DNA of 64,000 nt from Sinomicrobium pectinilyticum (GCF_003725735.1 NZ_RJTM01000011.1:81189-145188), one strand, 5' to 3'; positions 1 to 9,037 are shown, counted from the stretch's first letter. Notes: a model not told the origin generated them from the sequence alone. A program made the numbers and translations.

Positions 1-216
1 GATTCTATAGCCTTCCTTAAAATGGATGAACGCCTGTTGCGCCATCTCAGGGACAAAGCCATGATAACCCATGACGATGTCATCCACACTACCCACCAGG
101 ACATAGCACGTGACCTGAACACCTCGAGGGTAGTGATATCCAGGTTGCTGAAAAAACTTGAAAACCAGGGGAAAATACAGTTGTTCAGAAACAGTATTAG
201 GGTTATAGATTTATAA
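1..216 (+). CDS. Crp/Fnr-family transcriptional regulator, C-terminal part
   Basis: The reading frame is open from base 1 and ends at TAA 214-216, so the 5' part of the gene lies outside the window. The visible residues form the DNA-binding winged helix-turn-helix of a Crp/Fnr regulator: a helix ending in LRDKA, a segment HTTHQDIARDLNTSR with the recognition helix SRVVISRLLKKLEN, and a short beta wing. The cyclic nucleotide/FNR-like sensor domain is not visible, so the signal is unknown. Crp-type regulators often sit beside sulfur-oxidation and TauE genes in flavobacteria, and the next two genes are of that kind. A role as their regulator is inference. Confidence 0.85.
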   Translation, partial: DSIAFLKMDERLLRHLRDKAMITHDDVIHTTHQDIARDLNTSRVVISRLLKKLENQGKIQLFRNSIRVIDL

Positions 217-579
217 TTTGCAATCCGATAGCAGCTTGGTTTTATAATGGATTGAGACCATACAACCCGGGGCAAACGGATACGGAAATTAAACAACAGT
301 GCTTTAAGTAGGATAGCGTTTTAGTTGCCCGGCCGGAGAGAGATAGCTTTGGGAGACCTGCTCCGTAAAAGTAAATCATTTGTGTTCTGCCCGTCAGGAT
401 ATCCGGTCTTAGCGGAAGAGGGTTGATCCCCGCTCCGGGTTTAACCTATGACGGAATCATAAAAAAAGTATCTCCAAAACTATTTAGCTTTTAAGATGCG
501 TCTACCCTGCCATGTAACCTTTGTTACCGATTACCTCTTCCGGATATCCTACTTTTGTAGCAAATTGTAAGACAGTATC
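217..579. other. Intergenic region
   Basis: No gene is supported here. A TAnnTTTG-type -7 element lies at 550-557 just before the TauE gene. A 26-codon open stretch beginning near 219 reads with a weak likeness to the end of an integrase-type transposase (AWFYNGLRPYN), but it is too short to call. Confidence 0.4.
550..557 (+). promoter_or_regulatory. -7 promoter element (TACTTTTG) for the TauE gene
   Basis: TACTTTTG fits the Bacteroidota -7 consensus TAnnTTTG and lies 22 bp before the start codon. No well-spaced -33 TTTG is present. Confidence 0.45.
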
Positions 580-1380
580 ATGGATATTCTCCACATAGCG
601 GGTTTCGTAGGGGCTCTTCTCATAGGTATAATCCTCGGTCTTATCGGTGGCGGAGGCTCTATTTTAACCGTTCCTGTCCTCGTTTACCTCATGGGGGTAA
701 GCCCTGCCACGGCTACTGGCTATTCCCTTTTTGTGGTTGGAGTATCCTCGCTTATCGGTGCGTTTATCAATATGCGGAAAAAACTGGTGCAGGTAAGAAC
801 GGCTTTTGTGTTTGCCTTCCCTGCTTTCGTCGTGGTATATGTTATGCGAAGGTTTGTGATGCCCGCTATTCCGCACTACCTCTTTACTGTCGGCGGAACG
901 GAGGTGACCAAAGACCATGTTATTATGGTGTTTTTTGCCGTAATAATGCTTATTACTTCCATTTCCATGCTGCGTAATAAGAAAAAAAATATTATAACCA
1001 ATGTTTCCGACTATCATTACCATATTCTTTTTCTCGAAGGTATACTGGTAGGGGTTGTCGCCGGTTTTGTAGGGGCCGGGGGCGGTTTTCTTATTATTCC
1101 CGCTCTGGTGCTTTTTGCCAAACTCCCCATGAAAAAAGCGGTAGCCACTTCCTTGCTTATCATATCTATCAATTCCATTATAGGTTTTGCCGGAGATGTT
1201 GGTGTGATGGAAATAGACTGGAACCTTTTGCTCATTTTTACGGGAATAGCTATTGCAGGGATATTTGCCGGTAGTTACCTTTCCGGAAAAGCAGATGGAA
1301 AGAAGCTGAAAAGAGGCTTTGGCTGGTTTGTACTGGTCATGGCAATATATATCCTTATAGAAGAGTTTACACATTTATGA
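580..1380 (+). CDS. Sulfite exporter TauE/SafE family membrane protein
   Basis: A 266-residue integral membrane protein of the TauE/SafE (DUF81) family, of normal length. It shows two repeated halves, each opening with a glycine-rich turn (IGGGGS near residue 25, GAGGGF near residue 167) inside a hydrophobic helix, as expected for this internally duplicated family. About eight membrane helices are predicted by eye. Family members export sulfite or organosulfonates, or take up small anions. The next gene encodes a metallo-beta-lactamase/rhodanese fusion of the persulfide-dioxygenase type, whose product is sulfite, so export of sulfite made during sulfide or persulfide oxidation is the likely role. 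The substrate is inferred from context. Confidence 0.88.
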   Translation: MDILHIAGFVGALLIGIILGLIGGGGSILTVPVLVYLMGVSPATATGYSLFVVGVSSLIGAFINMRKKLVQVRTAFVFAFPAFVVVYVMRRFVMPAIPHYLFTVGGTEVTKDHVIMVFFAVIMLITSISMLRNKKKNIITNVSDYHYHILFLEGILVGVVAGFVGAGGGFLIIPALVLFAKLPMKKAVATSLLIISINSIIGFAGDVGVMEIDWNLLLIFTGIAIAGIFAGSYLSGKADGKKLKRGFGWFVLVMAIYILIEEFTHL

Positions 1381-1606
1381 TGAGTAACTGATAAAAGTCA
1401 TATAAAAACCAATCCGGAGATGGTAATTTGGTGGTGTTATGCCGGGAAGGAAAACAACCTGTTAAATTTGTACCATGAAACCGGAAAAGATTAAAATAGT
1501 CGTTGCCTCGTGTATTCGGAGATTCTTTTAATCATCAAACAGAGGGCGTTAAACTGTTAAAGAATGCTTGGATTGAGCTAAGTCGAAAATGATAAAAAAT
1601 ATTAAC

Positions 1607-2995
1607 ATGAAAGTAGAACAAATATATACCGGATGCCTTGCCCAGGGCGCTTACTACATAGAGAGTAAGGGCGAAGTGGCAATTATAGACCCTTTGCGGG
1701 AAGTGCACCCTTACACGGAAAAAGCAGAAAAGAACGGGGCGAAGATCAAATATATTTTCGAAACCCATTTTCATGCCGATTTTGTAAGCGGGCACCTTAC
1801 CTTATCCAGGGAAACAGGTGCTCCCATTGTGTATGGCCCTACCGCAAACCCCGATTTTGAATCGATTATTGCAGAAGACGGACAGGAATTTCCTCTCGGG
1901 GAAGTAACCATTGTAGTATTGCACACTCCGGGACATACGATGGAAAGTACTACCTATCTCCTTCGCGATAAAGACGGGAAAGATTATGCCATTTTCAGTG
2001 GCGACACCCTGTTCCTGGGAGACGTGGGAAGGCCTGACCTGGCCCAGAAGGCCGCACATATGACCCAGGAAGAACTGGCCGGGCTACTTTATGACAGCCT
2101 CCGCGAAAAGATCATGCCTTTGGGCGACCATGTGATTGTATATCCCGGTCACGGAGCAGGATCGGCCTGCGGTAAGAACATGATGAAGGAAACCGTAGAT
2201 ACCCTCGGCCACCAGAAGGAGGTAAACTATGCACTGCGGGAAGACATGACCCGTGAAGAATTTATCAAAGAGGTTACCGACGGCCTGTTACCCCCTCCGC
2301 AGTATTTTCCGCATAACGTACGTATGAACAAGGAAGGATATGCGGATATCGATGAAGTGCTCAAACGCGGTGCCAGCCCGTTAAACCCCTCCGGCTTTGA
2401 GACCCTGGCAAACGAAAGCGGCGCTGTAGTACTGGATGTACGGCACCAGTCCGATTTTGAGAAAGGACACATCCCCCGGTCTATCTTTATCGGTATTGAC
2501 GGGAGTTTTGCGCCCTGGGTGGGTGCCCTTATTATGGATACCGCCCAGCCCATTTTGCTGGTTACCCCCGAAGGAAGGGAAGAAGAGACCGTCACAAGGC
2601 TTTCACGCGTTGGTTTTGACAATACCTTGGGGTACCTGGAAGGTGGCTTTGAAGCATGGAAAGCGGACGGCAGGGAATACGATACGGTAAATTCAGTTAC
2701 TGCCGACCAGCTGAAAGAAATGCAAAAGAAAGGCGAAGTACCCGTTTTTGACGTCCGTAAGGAAACCGAGTATGAAGCCGGTCACGTAAAAGGAGCACAT
2801 TTAACATCCCTGGATTATCTTAATGATCATTTGGCGGAATTCCCCGAAGGAGAGAAGTTCTATATTCATTGTGCGGGGGGATATCGTTCCATGATCGCTG
2901 CTTCCATATTGAAAAGCAGGGGGATCCACAACTTTGCAGATGTGGCCGGAGGATTCGGGGCCATCAGGGAAGCTCATGTAGATATTACCGTATAA
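1607..2995 (+). CDS. Metallo-beta-lactamase/rhodanese fusion (persulfide dioxygenase-like)
   Basis: A 462-residue protein with an N-terminal metallo-beta-lactamase domain and two rhodanese domains. The metal motif is THFHAD (His54, His56, Asp58); the position of the second-metal histidine of the classic HxHxDH is Phe, as in iron-dependent ETHE1-like enzymes. Further ligands appear in HTPGHT, SGDTLF and YPGHG. The first rhodanese domain (about 255-355) has TPEGREE where the active loop should be and no cysteine, so it is probably inactive. The second (about 365-462) has the catalytic loop HCAGGYRS with Cys422. Such fusions oxidise persulfides to sulfite and move sulfane sulfur. ATG 1607 is preferred because the family begins MKVEQIY; an upstream ATG at 1589 is also in frame. 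Confidence 0.88.
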   Translation: MKVEQIYTGCLAQGAYYIESKGEVAIIDPLREVHPYTEKAEKNGAKIKYIFETHFHADFVSGHLTLSRETGAPIVYGPTANPDFESIIAEDGQEFPLGEVTIVVLHTPGHTMESTTYLLRDKDGKDYAIFSGDTLFLGDVGRPDLAQKAAHMTQEELAGLLYDSLREKIMPLGDHVIVYPGHGAGSACGKNMMKETVDTLGHQKEVNYALREDMTREEFIKEVTDGLLPPPQYFPHNVRMNKEGYADIDEVLKRGASPLNPSGFETLANESGAVVLDVRHQSDFEKGHIPRSIFIGIDGSFAPWVGALIMDTAQPILLVTPEGREEETVTRLSRVGFDNTLGYLEGGFEAWKADGREYDTVNSVTADQLKEMQKKGEVPVFDVRKETEYEAGHVKGAHLTSLDYLNDHLAEFPEGEKFYIHCAGGYRSMIAASILKSRGIHNFADVAGGFGAIREAHVDITV

Positions 2996-3026
2996 TACTC
3001 CCGGTATTCGAATAATAAAGATGGAG

Positions 3027-3058
3027 AAGGCCGTTTCTGTAAGGAGCGGTCTTTTTTT
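3027..3058 (+). terminator. Intrinsic terminator after the MBL/rhodanese gene
   Basis: An 11-bp stem (AAGGCCGTTTC pairing with GGAGCGGTCTT, three wobble pairs), loop TGTAA, followed by a run of seven T. It lies 31 bp after the stop codon. Confidence 0.8.
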
Positions 3059-3104
3059 GTGCTATGGCTAAAATACGGATGATTTAAACAAAAGAAGATA
3101 GCGC

Positions 3105-3347
3105 CTATTTATCCTGTTTGAATTTTTCGAATTCGGTTAAGAAATCTACGGAGGTCATGTCTAACGCAGGAGCCAAAATTTCACTACACCAGTATAATGT
3201 GGGGCTTACCATGCCCCGTTCTATGGCAGAAACATTCTGGGAGTTATTGCCTATACGCGAAGCCAGGTCGGACTGTGTCCAGCCTATTTCTTCACGTTTA
3301 GACCGGATAAAGCCTCCCAAAAGATGATTAAAATGCCGTTTATCCAT
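3105..3347 (-). CDS. Small XRE-family helix-turn-helix regulator
   Basis: An 80-residue protein made almost only of a Cro/C1-type helix-turn-helix domain (residues about 8-65). The core WTQSDLASRIG followed by VSAIERG is typical of the XRE family. The end is a short charged tail, and no sensor or toxin/antitoxin partner is seen beside it. It is transcribed alone, convergent with the MBL/rhodanese gene. Phage-type, antitoxin-type and free-standing regulators of this size cannot be told apart. Targets are unknown. Confidence 0.8.
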   Translation of the reverse strand: MDKRHFNHLLGGFIRSKREEIGWTQSDLASRIGNNSQNVSAIERGMVSPTLYWCSEILAPALDMTSVDFLTEFEKFKQDK

Positions 3348-3419
3348 AGATGAAAGAAAAGTCCAAAATTTTCAGCACCTCTTTCTAACGATATATGGTT
3401 AGTTTTTATGTTTTTTGTA

Positions 3420-3651
3420 TATATTTGTATCCCGCGGTCATAAAAAAATGCATTACAGTATACTGCTATAAAGATTAGGTTGTTTGGAGAACATAGGCTT
3501 TCGGAAGCAAAACACGTTCTTATTATCCCATATGGTCTAAACGGGATGGTTTTGTCTTTCACAGTCTGTGGAGCTGCTTTCGAATAAGGGTAGGGGTATC
3601 CTTTGCAGAGCAGTAATAAAGAGGTTGCCTTCGTGGTCAACCTCTTTTTTT
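3420..3651 (+). ncRNA. Candidate small RNA (promoter plus terminator, no ORF)
   Basis: A TATATTTG -7 element at 3420-3427 is followed about 190 bp later by a strong intrinsic terminator, with no credible start codon or reading frame between. The plus strand here is divergent from the XRE regulator. No known RNA family was recognised, so this is a prediction from signals only. Confidence 0.3.
3619..3651 (+). terminator. Intrinsic terminator
   Basis: Perfect 9-bp stem AAGAGGTTG/CAACCTCTT with a 10-nt loop, then a T run. No plus-strand gene precedes it, which is why a small RNA is suspected upstream. Confidence 0.75.
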
Positions 3652-3823
3652 GGATGATGACGTAGCGTTGGTCCGGATAAGATATTCACCGGAGCATAAT
3701 CGCTTAAGAATAAGAAGTCAACTTTACCTCAAGAATTATTTTGGGAAGCGATTAGAAAGATTGGGAAATGAGACGGATGCTGCTTGTAATTTTGAAATCG
3801 TGCAAGGAAATCACTTTTTTTGT

Positions 3824-4101
3824 TCATGAAAAATCAAAGATGATAGCTGAAAAAATTATGAGGCTTTTGATGTTCGTCATATTTAATCTGGCGAAATCGT
3901 TAGTACGTCCTGAATCAAAAAATGGACATGGTCACCATCAAGGCCTGTCTCCAAAAAATGAATCTCATAACACTCTTCTATACCAAGGCAGACAGAGAGG
4001 AACGTCTTAGCAAGATGATTGTCCAGAACATCAGGCCTATATTTTATGGGACATACGAAATGATACAACAACAAACTCTTGTTTTGACTCTTATGGATAT
4101 G
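3824..4101 (-). pseudogene. IS200/IS605-family transposase remnant
   Basis: Read on the minus strand, the frame contains HKSQNKSLLLYHFVC, then PIKYRPDVLDN, and the HUH motif region GDHVHFLIQ, all hallmarks of the small Y1 single-strand transposase TnpA of IS200/IS605 elements. There is no start codon: a TAA stands directly before the HIHKS segment. The frame stops at 3883-3885, but similarity continues in another frame (MTNIKSLI), so a frameshift is present. The C-terminal part with the catalytic tyrosine is missing. The element is dead. No intact ends or TnpB partner were seen. Confidence 0.82.
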
Positions 4102-4240
4102 TTAGATTACACCTATCAATATAATAATCACGCAACACCTGAGGCAGAGCCTCGGTGAATTTTATGAATTGAACTTCAAACCAATTATTCTTAAAAGTCC
4201 TCTTTAGTTCGTAATTTCGCAACCTAATTGCAAATCCATT

Positions 4241-7200
4241 ATGTTCGATTTACTTAAGAAAACCCTGTTCTCGACCAAATTAATGGCCATTTTGTTTCTT
4301 CTATTTGCTGCTGCAATGGGTATGGCAACTTTTATTGAAACTTCATACAGCATCGAAACCGCCCGTATTTACATTTACAATGCCACCTGGTTCGAGGCCA
4401 TTATGGTTTTCTTTGTCATCAATTTTTTAGGGAACATTTACAGGTACAACCTTCTGCAATGGAAAAAATGGCCTGTTTTGATTTTACACCTTTCATGGAT
4501 ACTGATTATTGCAGGGGCTTTTGTAACACGATACATAAGTTACGAAGGCATGATGCCTATTCGGGAAGGCCGGACGGAAAATGTCTTTTATTCGGATAAG
4601 ACCTATCTCACCGCCTATATTGATGGCGAAATTGAGGGACAACTCAGGCGCAAGGTTTTAGAAGACGATATTTTGGTCACCCGGGAAGGGAAAAGGTCAA
4701 GTCTGCCTTGGAACGATGATTTTAACGGGCATGAATTCAGAATTGAATATGTTGATTTTGTCAAAGGGGCTAAGGAAGGACTTATTCCCGATGAAAATGG
4801 CAAGGAATATTTAAAAATTGTTGAGGCAGGAAACGGGCAACGGCACGAACATTTTTTAGAGAATGGAACTGTTGCCAGCATCCATAATGTGCTGTTTGCA
4901 CTTAATAAAGAGACCAGGGGAGCCATTAACTTTTACACTGGGGATGGAGGATATTTTATAGAAGCTCCCTTTGAAGGCAATTTTATGCGAATGGCTGACC
5001 AGTTGCAGGGAAAAGTGGTAAAAGATAGCCTTCAGGAATTACAGCTACGTTCGCTGTATTCTATGGGCGGAATGCAATTTGTAGTACCGGAACCATTACT
5101 TAAAGGGCGTTATGGCGTGGTCAAAGTCCCCGAGAATGAAATTACGGAACAGACCCGGGACGCATTGGTCGTTGCCGTTACTGCAAACGGACAAACGGTA
5201 GAAAAGAAGTTATTGGGCAGTAAGGGACCCTCAGATTTTGCTGCCCCGTTTTCCTTAGGGGATTTGCAATTTTCGTTGAGATATGGCTCCAAAATATATC
5301 AATTACCTTTTGGGGTGAAACTCAATGACTTTATTGCGGAAAAGTATCCCGGAACGGTCAATGTATACAAATCCTTTATGAGCAAAGTGACTATTGAGGA
5401 TGAACGCCCCTTTGATTATGATATTTATATGAACCATATTCTGGATCATGGCGGATATCGCTTTTTTCAGGCCAGTTTTATGCCGGATGAAAAGGGTACG
5501 ATCTTGAGTGTTAATCATGATTTTTGGGGGACGTGGATTACTTACATCGGCTACTTCTTGCTGTATGCCGGATTAATAGGAATTATGTTTTTCGGTAAAA
5601 CTCGATTTATGGACTTGACCAAGGCATTAGGAAAAGTAAAAAAGAAGAAGGCAAAAATGGCAGCAGTTATGTTATTCCTGATTGGCTGCCTTCAAGGATT
5701 TGCACAGCAAGCACATCAGGAAAACCATACCAACATACCCACTCAGGAACAAATAGATTCGCTTATCAAGGCCACGACTGTTAGTGAGGAACATGCGGAT
5801 AAATTCGGGGAACTGGTAATCCAGGATGAAGGAGGGCGGATGAAACCTTTGCACACTTTTACTTCAGAGTTGTTGCGTAAACTCAGTGGCAATGACAAAT
5901 TCAAGGACATGAATTCCGATCAGGTATTCCTTTCCATGATGATAAACCCGCGCCTTTGGTACAATACAGAATTTATCAAAATCGGTAAATGGCAAAATGA
6001 TAGTATTCGTCAGATATTGGGAGTAAAAAAAACGAAGAAGTTCATTAAGCCGGTTGACTTGTTCGATGCTACAGGCATGTATAAACTAAGGCCTTACCTG
6101 GAAGAAGCCAGCTCTACGACCAATCCCAATGAATTCCAAAAAGACTTTATCAAAGTTCATGAACGTTACACCTTGTTGGAAATGGCATTGAGCGGAAACA
6201 TATTGAAAATATTTCCGTTGTTGAACGATGAGAACAACAAATGGATTTCTGCCTTGGAATTCCGTTCCGGTCAATATCAGGTACAAGATTCCCTGTATGC
6301 CAATTTTATGACGAATAGTCTTCCGTATTACGTAAATACTTTACGGAATGCTATTGCTACAGGAGATTATTCTGAATCCGATAAACTGCTGGAAGCCTTT
6401 AAACAGAACCAGAGAAATCATGGTTCGGAAGTAATGTTATCTGAGAAAAAGATAAAAGCCGAAATCATTTACAATAAGCTGGATATCTTCAATCGTCTGT
6501 ATCAATACTATATGATGATAGGGGGGCTTTTGTTCTTAATTCTCATTTTCAGGATTTTTAAGGACAGGAAAATCTGGAGCGCCTCAACCTACTTCTTAAA
6601 GGGGGTGATTATTCTGTTTTTTATTTGGCATACCGCAGGCTTGGTATTACGTTGGTACATTTCGGGCCACGCCCCTTGGAGTAATGCTTATGAAAGTATT
6701 CTGTATGTTTCCTGGGCTACAGTAGGTATGGGATTACTTTTTGCCAGAAAAAGTGACCTAACCCTGGCCGCAAGTGCTTTTGTTGCTTCGATGCTGCTTT
6801 GGATCGGGCACCAAAGTTGGGTAGATCCTTCCATTGCTAATCTGGTGCCTGTTTTGGACAGTTATTGGGTGATGATTCATGTACCGATAATTGTAGGCAG
6901 TTATGGCCCTTTCACAGTAAGCATGATCTTGGGTGTGGTTTCATTGATTCTTATTATTCTGACGACCAAAAAGAACAAAAGGCGAATGGAAATTAACCTG
7001 AAGGAGTTGACCATTATCAATGAACTGACCCTGACAGTAGGTTTGGTGATGCTCACCATTGGTAACTTTTTGGGTGGACAATGGGCCAATGAGAGTTGGG
7101 GACGTTATTGGGGATGGGACCCCAAAGAAACCTGGGCATTGATTTCCATCATGGTCTATGCTTTTGTACTACATATGCGATTGGTACCTGGCCTAAGAGG

Positions 7201-7417
7201 AAGATGGATTTACAATTTTATGAGTGTAGCGGCCTATGGTAGTATTATGATGACCTATTTTGGTGTTAATTTCTATCTAGTCGGTCTTCATAGCTACGCG
7301 CAATCGGGTTCTGCAGCCATTACCCCGGATTATGTGAAATATATTGTCTTTGGATTATTAATTCTTGGCGGCATCAGTTACTGGAGGTATCGGGCGAATT
7401 ATGTAAAACCGGTGTGA
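4241..7417 (+). CDS. ccsBA: CcsBA-type cytochrome c biogenesis protein (ResB-CcsA fusion)
   Basis: A 1058-residue membrane protein that joins a ResB/CcsB-like N-terminal half (membrane helices near residues 15-95 and 435-455, with a large periplasmic region between) to a CcsA-like C-terminal half with about eight helices. The tryptophan-rich heme-binding WWD signature reads SWGRYWGWDPKETWAL at about 950-965. Flanking histidines suited to heme ligation lie in IWHTAG and GLHSY. The System II synthetase exports heme and attaches it to CxxCH proteins outside the membrane, such as the ActA and ActE cytochromes encoded at 51-58 kb. A hydrophilic linker (about 485-690) separates the halves. The gene and its flanks seem more AT-rich than neighbours and follow a dead insertion sequence. 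Confidence 0.92.
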   Translation: MFDLLKKTLFSTKLMAILFLLFAAAMGMATFIETSYSIETARIYIYNATWFEAIMVFFVINFLGNIYRYNLLQWKKWPVLILHLSWILIIAGAFVTRYISYEGMMPIREGRTENVFYSDKTYLTAYIDGEIEGQLRRKVLEDDILVTREGKRSSLPWNDDFNGHEFRIEYVDFVKGAKEGLIPDENGKEYLKIVEAGNGQRHEHFLENGTVASIHNVLFALNKETRGAINFYTGDGGYFIEAPFEGNFMRMADQLQGKVVKDSLQELQLRSLYSMGGMQFVVPEPLLKGRYGVVKVPENEITEQTRDALVVAVTANGQTVEKKLLGSKGPSDFAAPFSLGDLQFSLRYGSKIYQLPFGVKLNDFIAEKYPGTVNVYKSFMSKVTIEDERPFDYDIYMNHILDHGGYRFFQASFMPDEKGTILSVNHDFWGTWITYIGYFLLYAGLIGIMFFGKTRFMDLTKALGKVKKKKAKMAAVMLFLIGCLQGFAQQAHQENHTNIPTQEQIDSLIKATTVSEEHADKFGELVIQDEGGRMKPLHTFTSELLRKLSGNDKFKDMNSDQVFLSMMINPRLWYNTEFIKIGKWQNDSIRQILGVKKTKKFIKPVDLFDATGMYKLRPYLEEASSTTNPNEFQKDFIKVHERYTLLEMALSGNILKIFPLLNDENNKWISALEFRSGQYQVQDSLYANFMTNSLPYYVNTLRNAIATGDYSESDKLLEAFKQNQRNHGSEVMLSEKKIKAEIIYNKLDIFNRLYQYYMMIGGLLFLILIFRIFKDRKIWSASTYFLKGVIILFFIWHTAGLVLRWYISGHAPWSNAYESILYVSWATVGMGLLFARKSDLTLAASAFVASMLLWIGHQSWVDPSIANLVPVLDSYWVMIHVPIIVGSYGPFTVSMILGVVSLILIILTTKKNKRRMEINLKELTIINELTLTVGLVMLTIGNFLGGQWANESWGRYWGWDPKETWALISIMVYAFVLHMRLVPGLRGRWIYNFMSVAAYGSIMMTYFGVNFYLVGLHSYAQSGSAAITPDYVKYIVFGLLILGGISYWRYRANYVKPV

Positions 7418-7620
7418 ATTCTTCCTGTCAGTAAAACGAAGTTAGTTAGTCATTCTATAGATAAAGAGGTTTTGATAAATGATTTAACACACTTTGAAAA
7501 CCTGATTACGAAAAATTAAATAACATATTCAAGACAAGAGAGGAAGATAAGATTTTTGTAAGAGGATTGCTTAGGTCTTAAGGCTGTAATTGTTGCCCCG
7601 TTCGTAGTCCTCGAAAAAAT

Positions 7621-7658
7621 AAAAAACCCTGTGAAACATCTGTTTCACAGGGTTTTTT
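7621..7658. terminator. Bidirectional intrinsic terminator beside tRNA-Leu
   Basis: Perfect 18-bp inverted repeat (AAAAAACCCTGTGAAACA and its complement) with a 2-nt loop, flanked by A and T runs. It lies directly downstream of the minus-strand tRNA and can also end plus-strand readthrough from ccsBA. Confidence 0.85.
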
Positions 7659-7660
7659 CG

Positions 7661-7742
7661 TACCTCGGGTGGGAATCGAACCCACACTCCCGAAAGAACC
7701 GGATTTTGAATCCGGCGCGTCTACCAATTCCGCCACCGAGGC
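7661..7742 (-). tRNA. tRNA-Leu (anticodon CAA)
   Basis: On the minus strand an 82-nt cloverleaf starts GCCTCGG and ends CCGAGGT plus discriminator A. The D-arm has TTGGTAGACG, the anticodon stem CCGGA/TCCGG carries loop TTCAAAA with anticodon CAA, a class II variable arm follows, and the T-loop reads GGTTCGATTCC. CCA is not encoded. The first acceptor pair is a G-T wobble. Confidence 0.95.
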
Positions 7743-7752
7743 AAATGGATTG

Positions 7753-7760
7753 CAAAACTA
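7753..7760 (-). promoter_or_regulatory. -7 promoter element for tRNA-Leu
   Basis: On the minus strand this reads TAGTTTTG, a match to TAnnTTTG, 10 bp before the tRNA 5' end. Confidence 0.5.
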
Positions 7761-8004
7761 ATAAATTTAATCTAACCGGAAAGATTTTTTTTAAGAACTG
7801 CGTAAAAAATACGGATTAGTAAGTGGGTGTATGCCTCCGGATACTGAGAATGGAAGAATATTATTTGATATTCACCTAAATTGAAAAGTGCTTTTGAAGG
7901 TAATCCTTAATACGGAAAAATAAAAAAAATAAACATTTATCTCGTTTTTTGTTAAAAATTTGTATAATTGTATTAACAAAACATTAACAAAAAATCTTAA
8001 ATTC

Positions 8005-8979
8005 ATGAGAAAAGTATTTTTGAGCCTATCTGTAATGGCTTTAGTCTTGACTTCATGCGAAAATTCGGTAAATGAAGTAGATGAGCAAAACCTGTCTTCT
8101 GAAAATCAAGAGTTCACAGTGTCTAAGGACCAATGTGGTACTATGGGAGTTCTTAATGAGAAATTAGCAGAGAACCCGGAGCTGGCATCCCGGATGGAAG
8201 CGGTAGAACTCCATAGTAAAGAAGCGATTAAGAGTAAATTAACAAATAGATTGGCTGCGGACGGCGTTATTGAAATCCCCGTGATCTTTCATGTGATCTA
8301 CAGGACGGAAAGCGAAAATATACCGGATTCGCAATTACAATCCCAGTTAAATGCGCTTAACGAGGATTTTAATCTCAACAACCCCGGCAGAAATGGAATA
8401 CCGGCTGAATTTGCTGCGGTGGAATCCGATATAAATATCCGCTTTACTTTAGAGCAGGTGATCCGGGTAAACAGCAATAAACGCCAGTGGAGACCGGACG
8501 ATTCCATGAAGTTTACTTCGAGTGGGGGCAGTGATGTAGTGAATCCACAGGAATTTTTAAATATATGGGTGGTGAATAACATGCCCTACCGCGGTGGAAA
8601 TATTCTCGGATACGCCCAGTTTCCGGGAGGAGACTGGTCTACGGACGGGGTGGTATTGGATCACAGATTTACCGGAGATACGCAATATTCTACGGGGAGA
8701 ACGGCAACACATGAGGTAGGGCACTGGTTAAACCTTCGTCACATATGGGGTGATGGCGGTTGTGGCGCCAGCGATTTCGTAAATGATACTCCGGATGCGG
8801 ACGGGCCAAGCAGAGGATGCCCCGTTTATCCGACAGTTGCTTGCGGAAGTAATAATATGACCATGAATTTCATGGACTATTCGGATGACGAGTGCCTGAA
8901 TATGTTTACCGAAGGACAAAAAGACCGGATGCTGGCGGTATTCACTACAGGAGGGTTCCGGCAAACAATGGCCCAATAA
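8005..8979 (+). CDS. M43-family zinc metalloprotease, lipoprotein
   Basis: A 324-residue protein starting with a lipoprotein signal (MRKVFLSLS, lipobox LTSC near residue 17). The extended zinc site HEVGHWLNLRH (HExxHxxGxxH type, with Leu-Arg before the last His) lies near residue 236, followed by the Met-turn MNFMDYSDD near 290 and conserved cysteines, as in pappalysin/cytophagalysin-like (MEROPS M43) enzymes. It would be a membrane-anchored or surface protease. No C-terminal secretion (Por) domain is present. ATG 8005 was chosen because it opens the signal peptide; the upstream frame extension has none. A clear terminator follows, so it is a single-gene unit. Confidence 0.88.
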   Translation: MRKVFLSLSVMALVLTSCENSVNEVDEQNLSSENQEFTVSKDQCGTMGVLNEKLAENPELASRMEAVELHSKEAIKSKLTNRLAADGVIEIPVIFHVIYRTESENIPDSQLQSQLNALNEDFNLNNPGRNGIPAEFAAVESDINIRFTLEQVIRVNSNKRQWRPDDSMKFTSSGGSDVVNPQEFLNIWVVNNMPYRGGNILGYAQFPGGDWSTDGVVLDHRFTGDTQYSTGRTATHEVGHWLNLRHIWGDGGCGASDFVNDTPDADGPSRGCPVYPTVACGSNNMTMNFMDYSDDECLNMFTEGQKDRMLAVFTTGGFRQTMAQ

Positions 8980-9004
8980 TCTCCGTAGTTCTTATTATAT
9001 AAAG

Positions 9005-9037
9005 AAAAAACCATCCGGATATCCAGATGGTTTTTTT
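9005..9037 (+). terminator. Intrinsic terminator after the M43 protease
   Basis: Stem AAAAAACCATC/GATGGTTTTTT with a 10-nt loop and T run; flanking A and T tracts could serve bioB on the other strand as well. Confidence 0.8.

Larger units (their letters stand above)
3348..3823. other. Gene-poor region with a possible small RNA
   Basis: No convincing protein gene is seen. A -7-like element TATATTTG at 3420-3427 and a clear plus-strand terminator at 3619-3651 frame about 200 bp without a coding frame. The rest, up to the transposase remnant, looks like degraded DNA. Confidence 0.4.

Noticed and set aside
217..300. Resemblance to the end of an integrase-type transposase (AWFYNGLRPYN)
   Set aside because: Only about 25 codons, no ends or partner, and the likeness is weak.
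664..1374. Long minus-strand frame opposite the TauE gene
   Set aside because: Shadow frame; the plus strand encodes a recognisable membrane protein family.
3922..4158. Plus-strand frame of 78 codons
   Set aside because: It is antisense to the IS200/IS605 transposase remnant, whose motifs are clear on the other strand.
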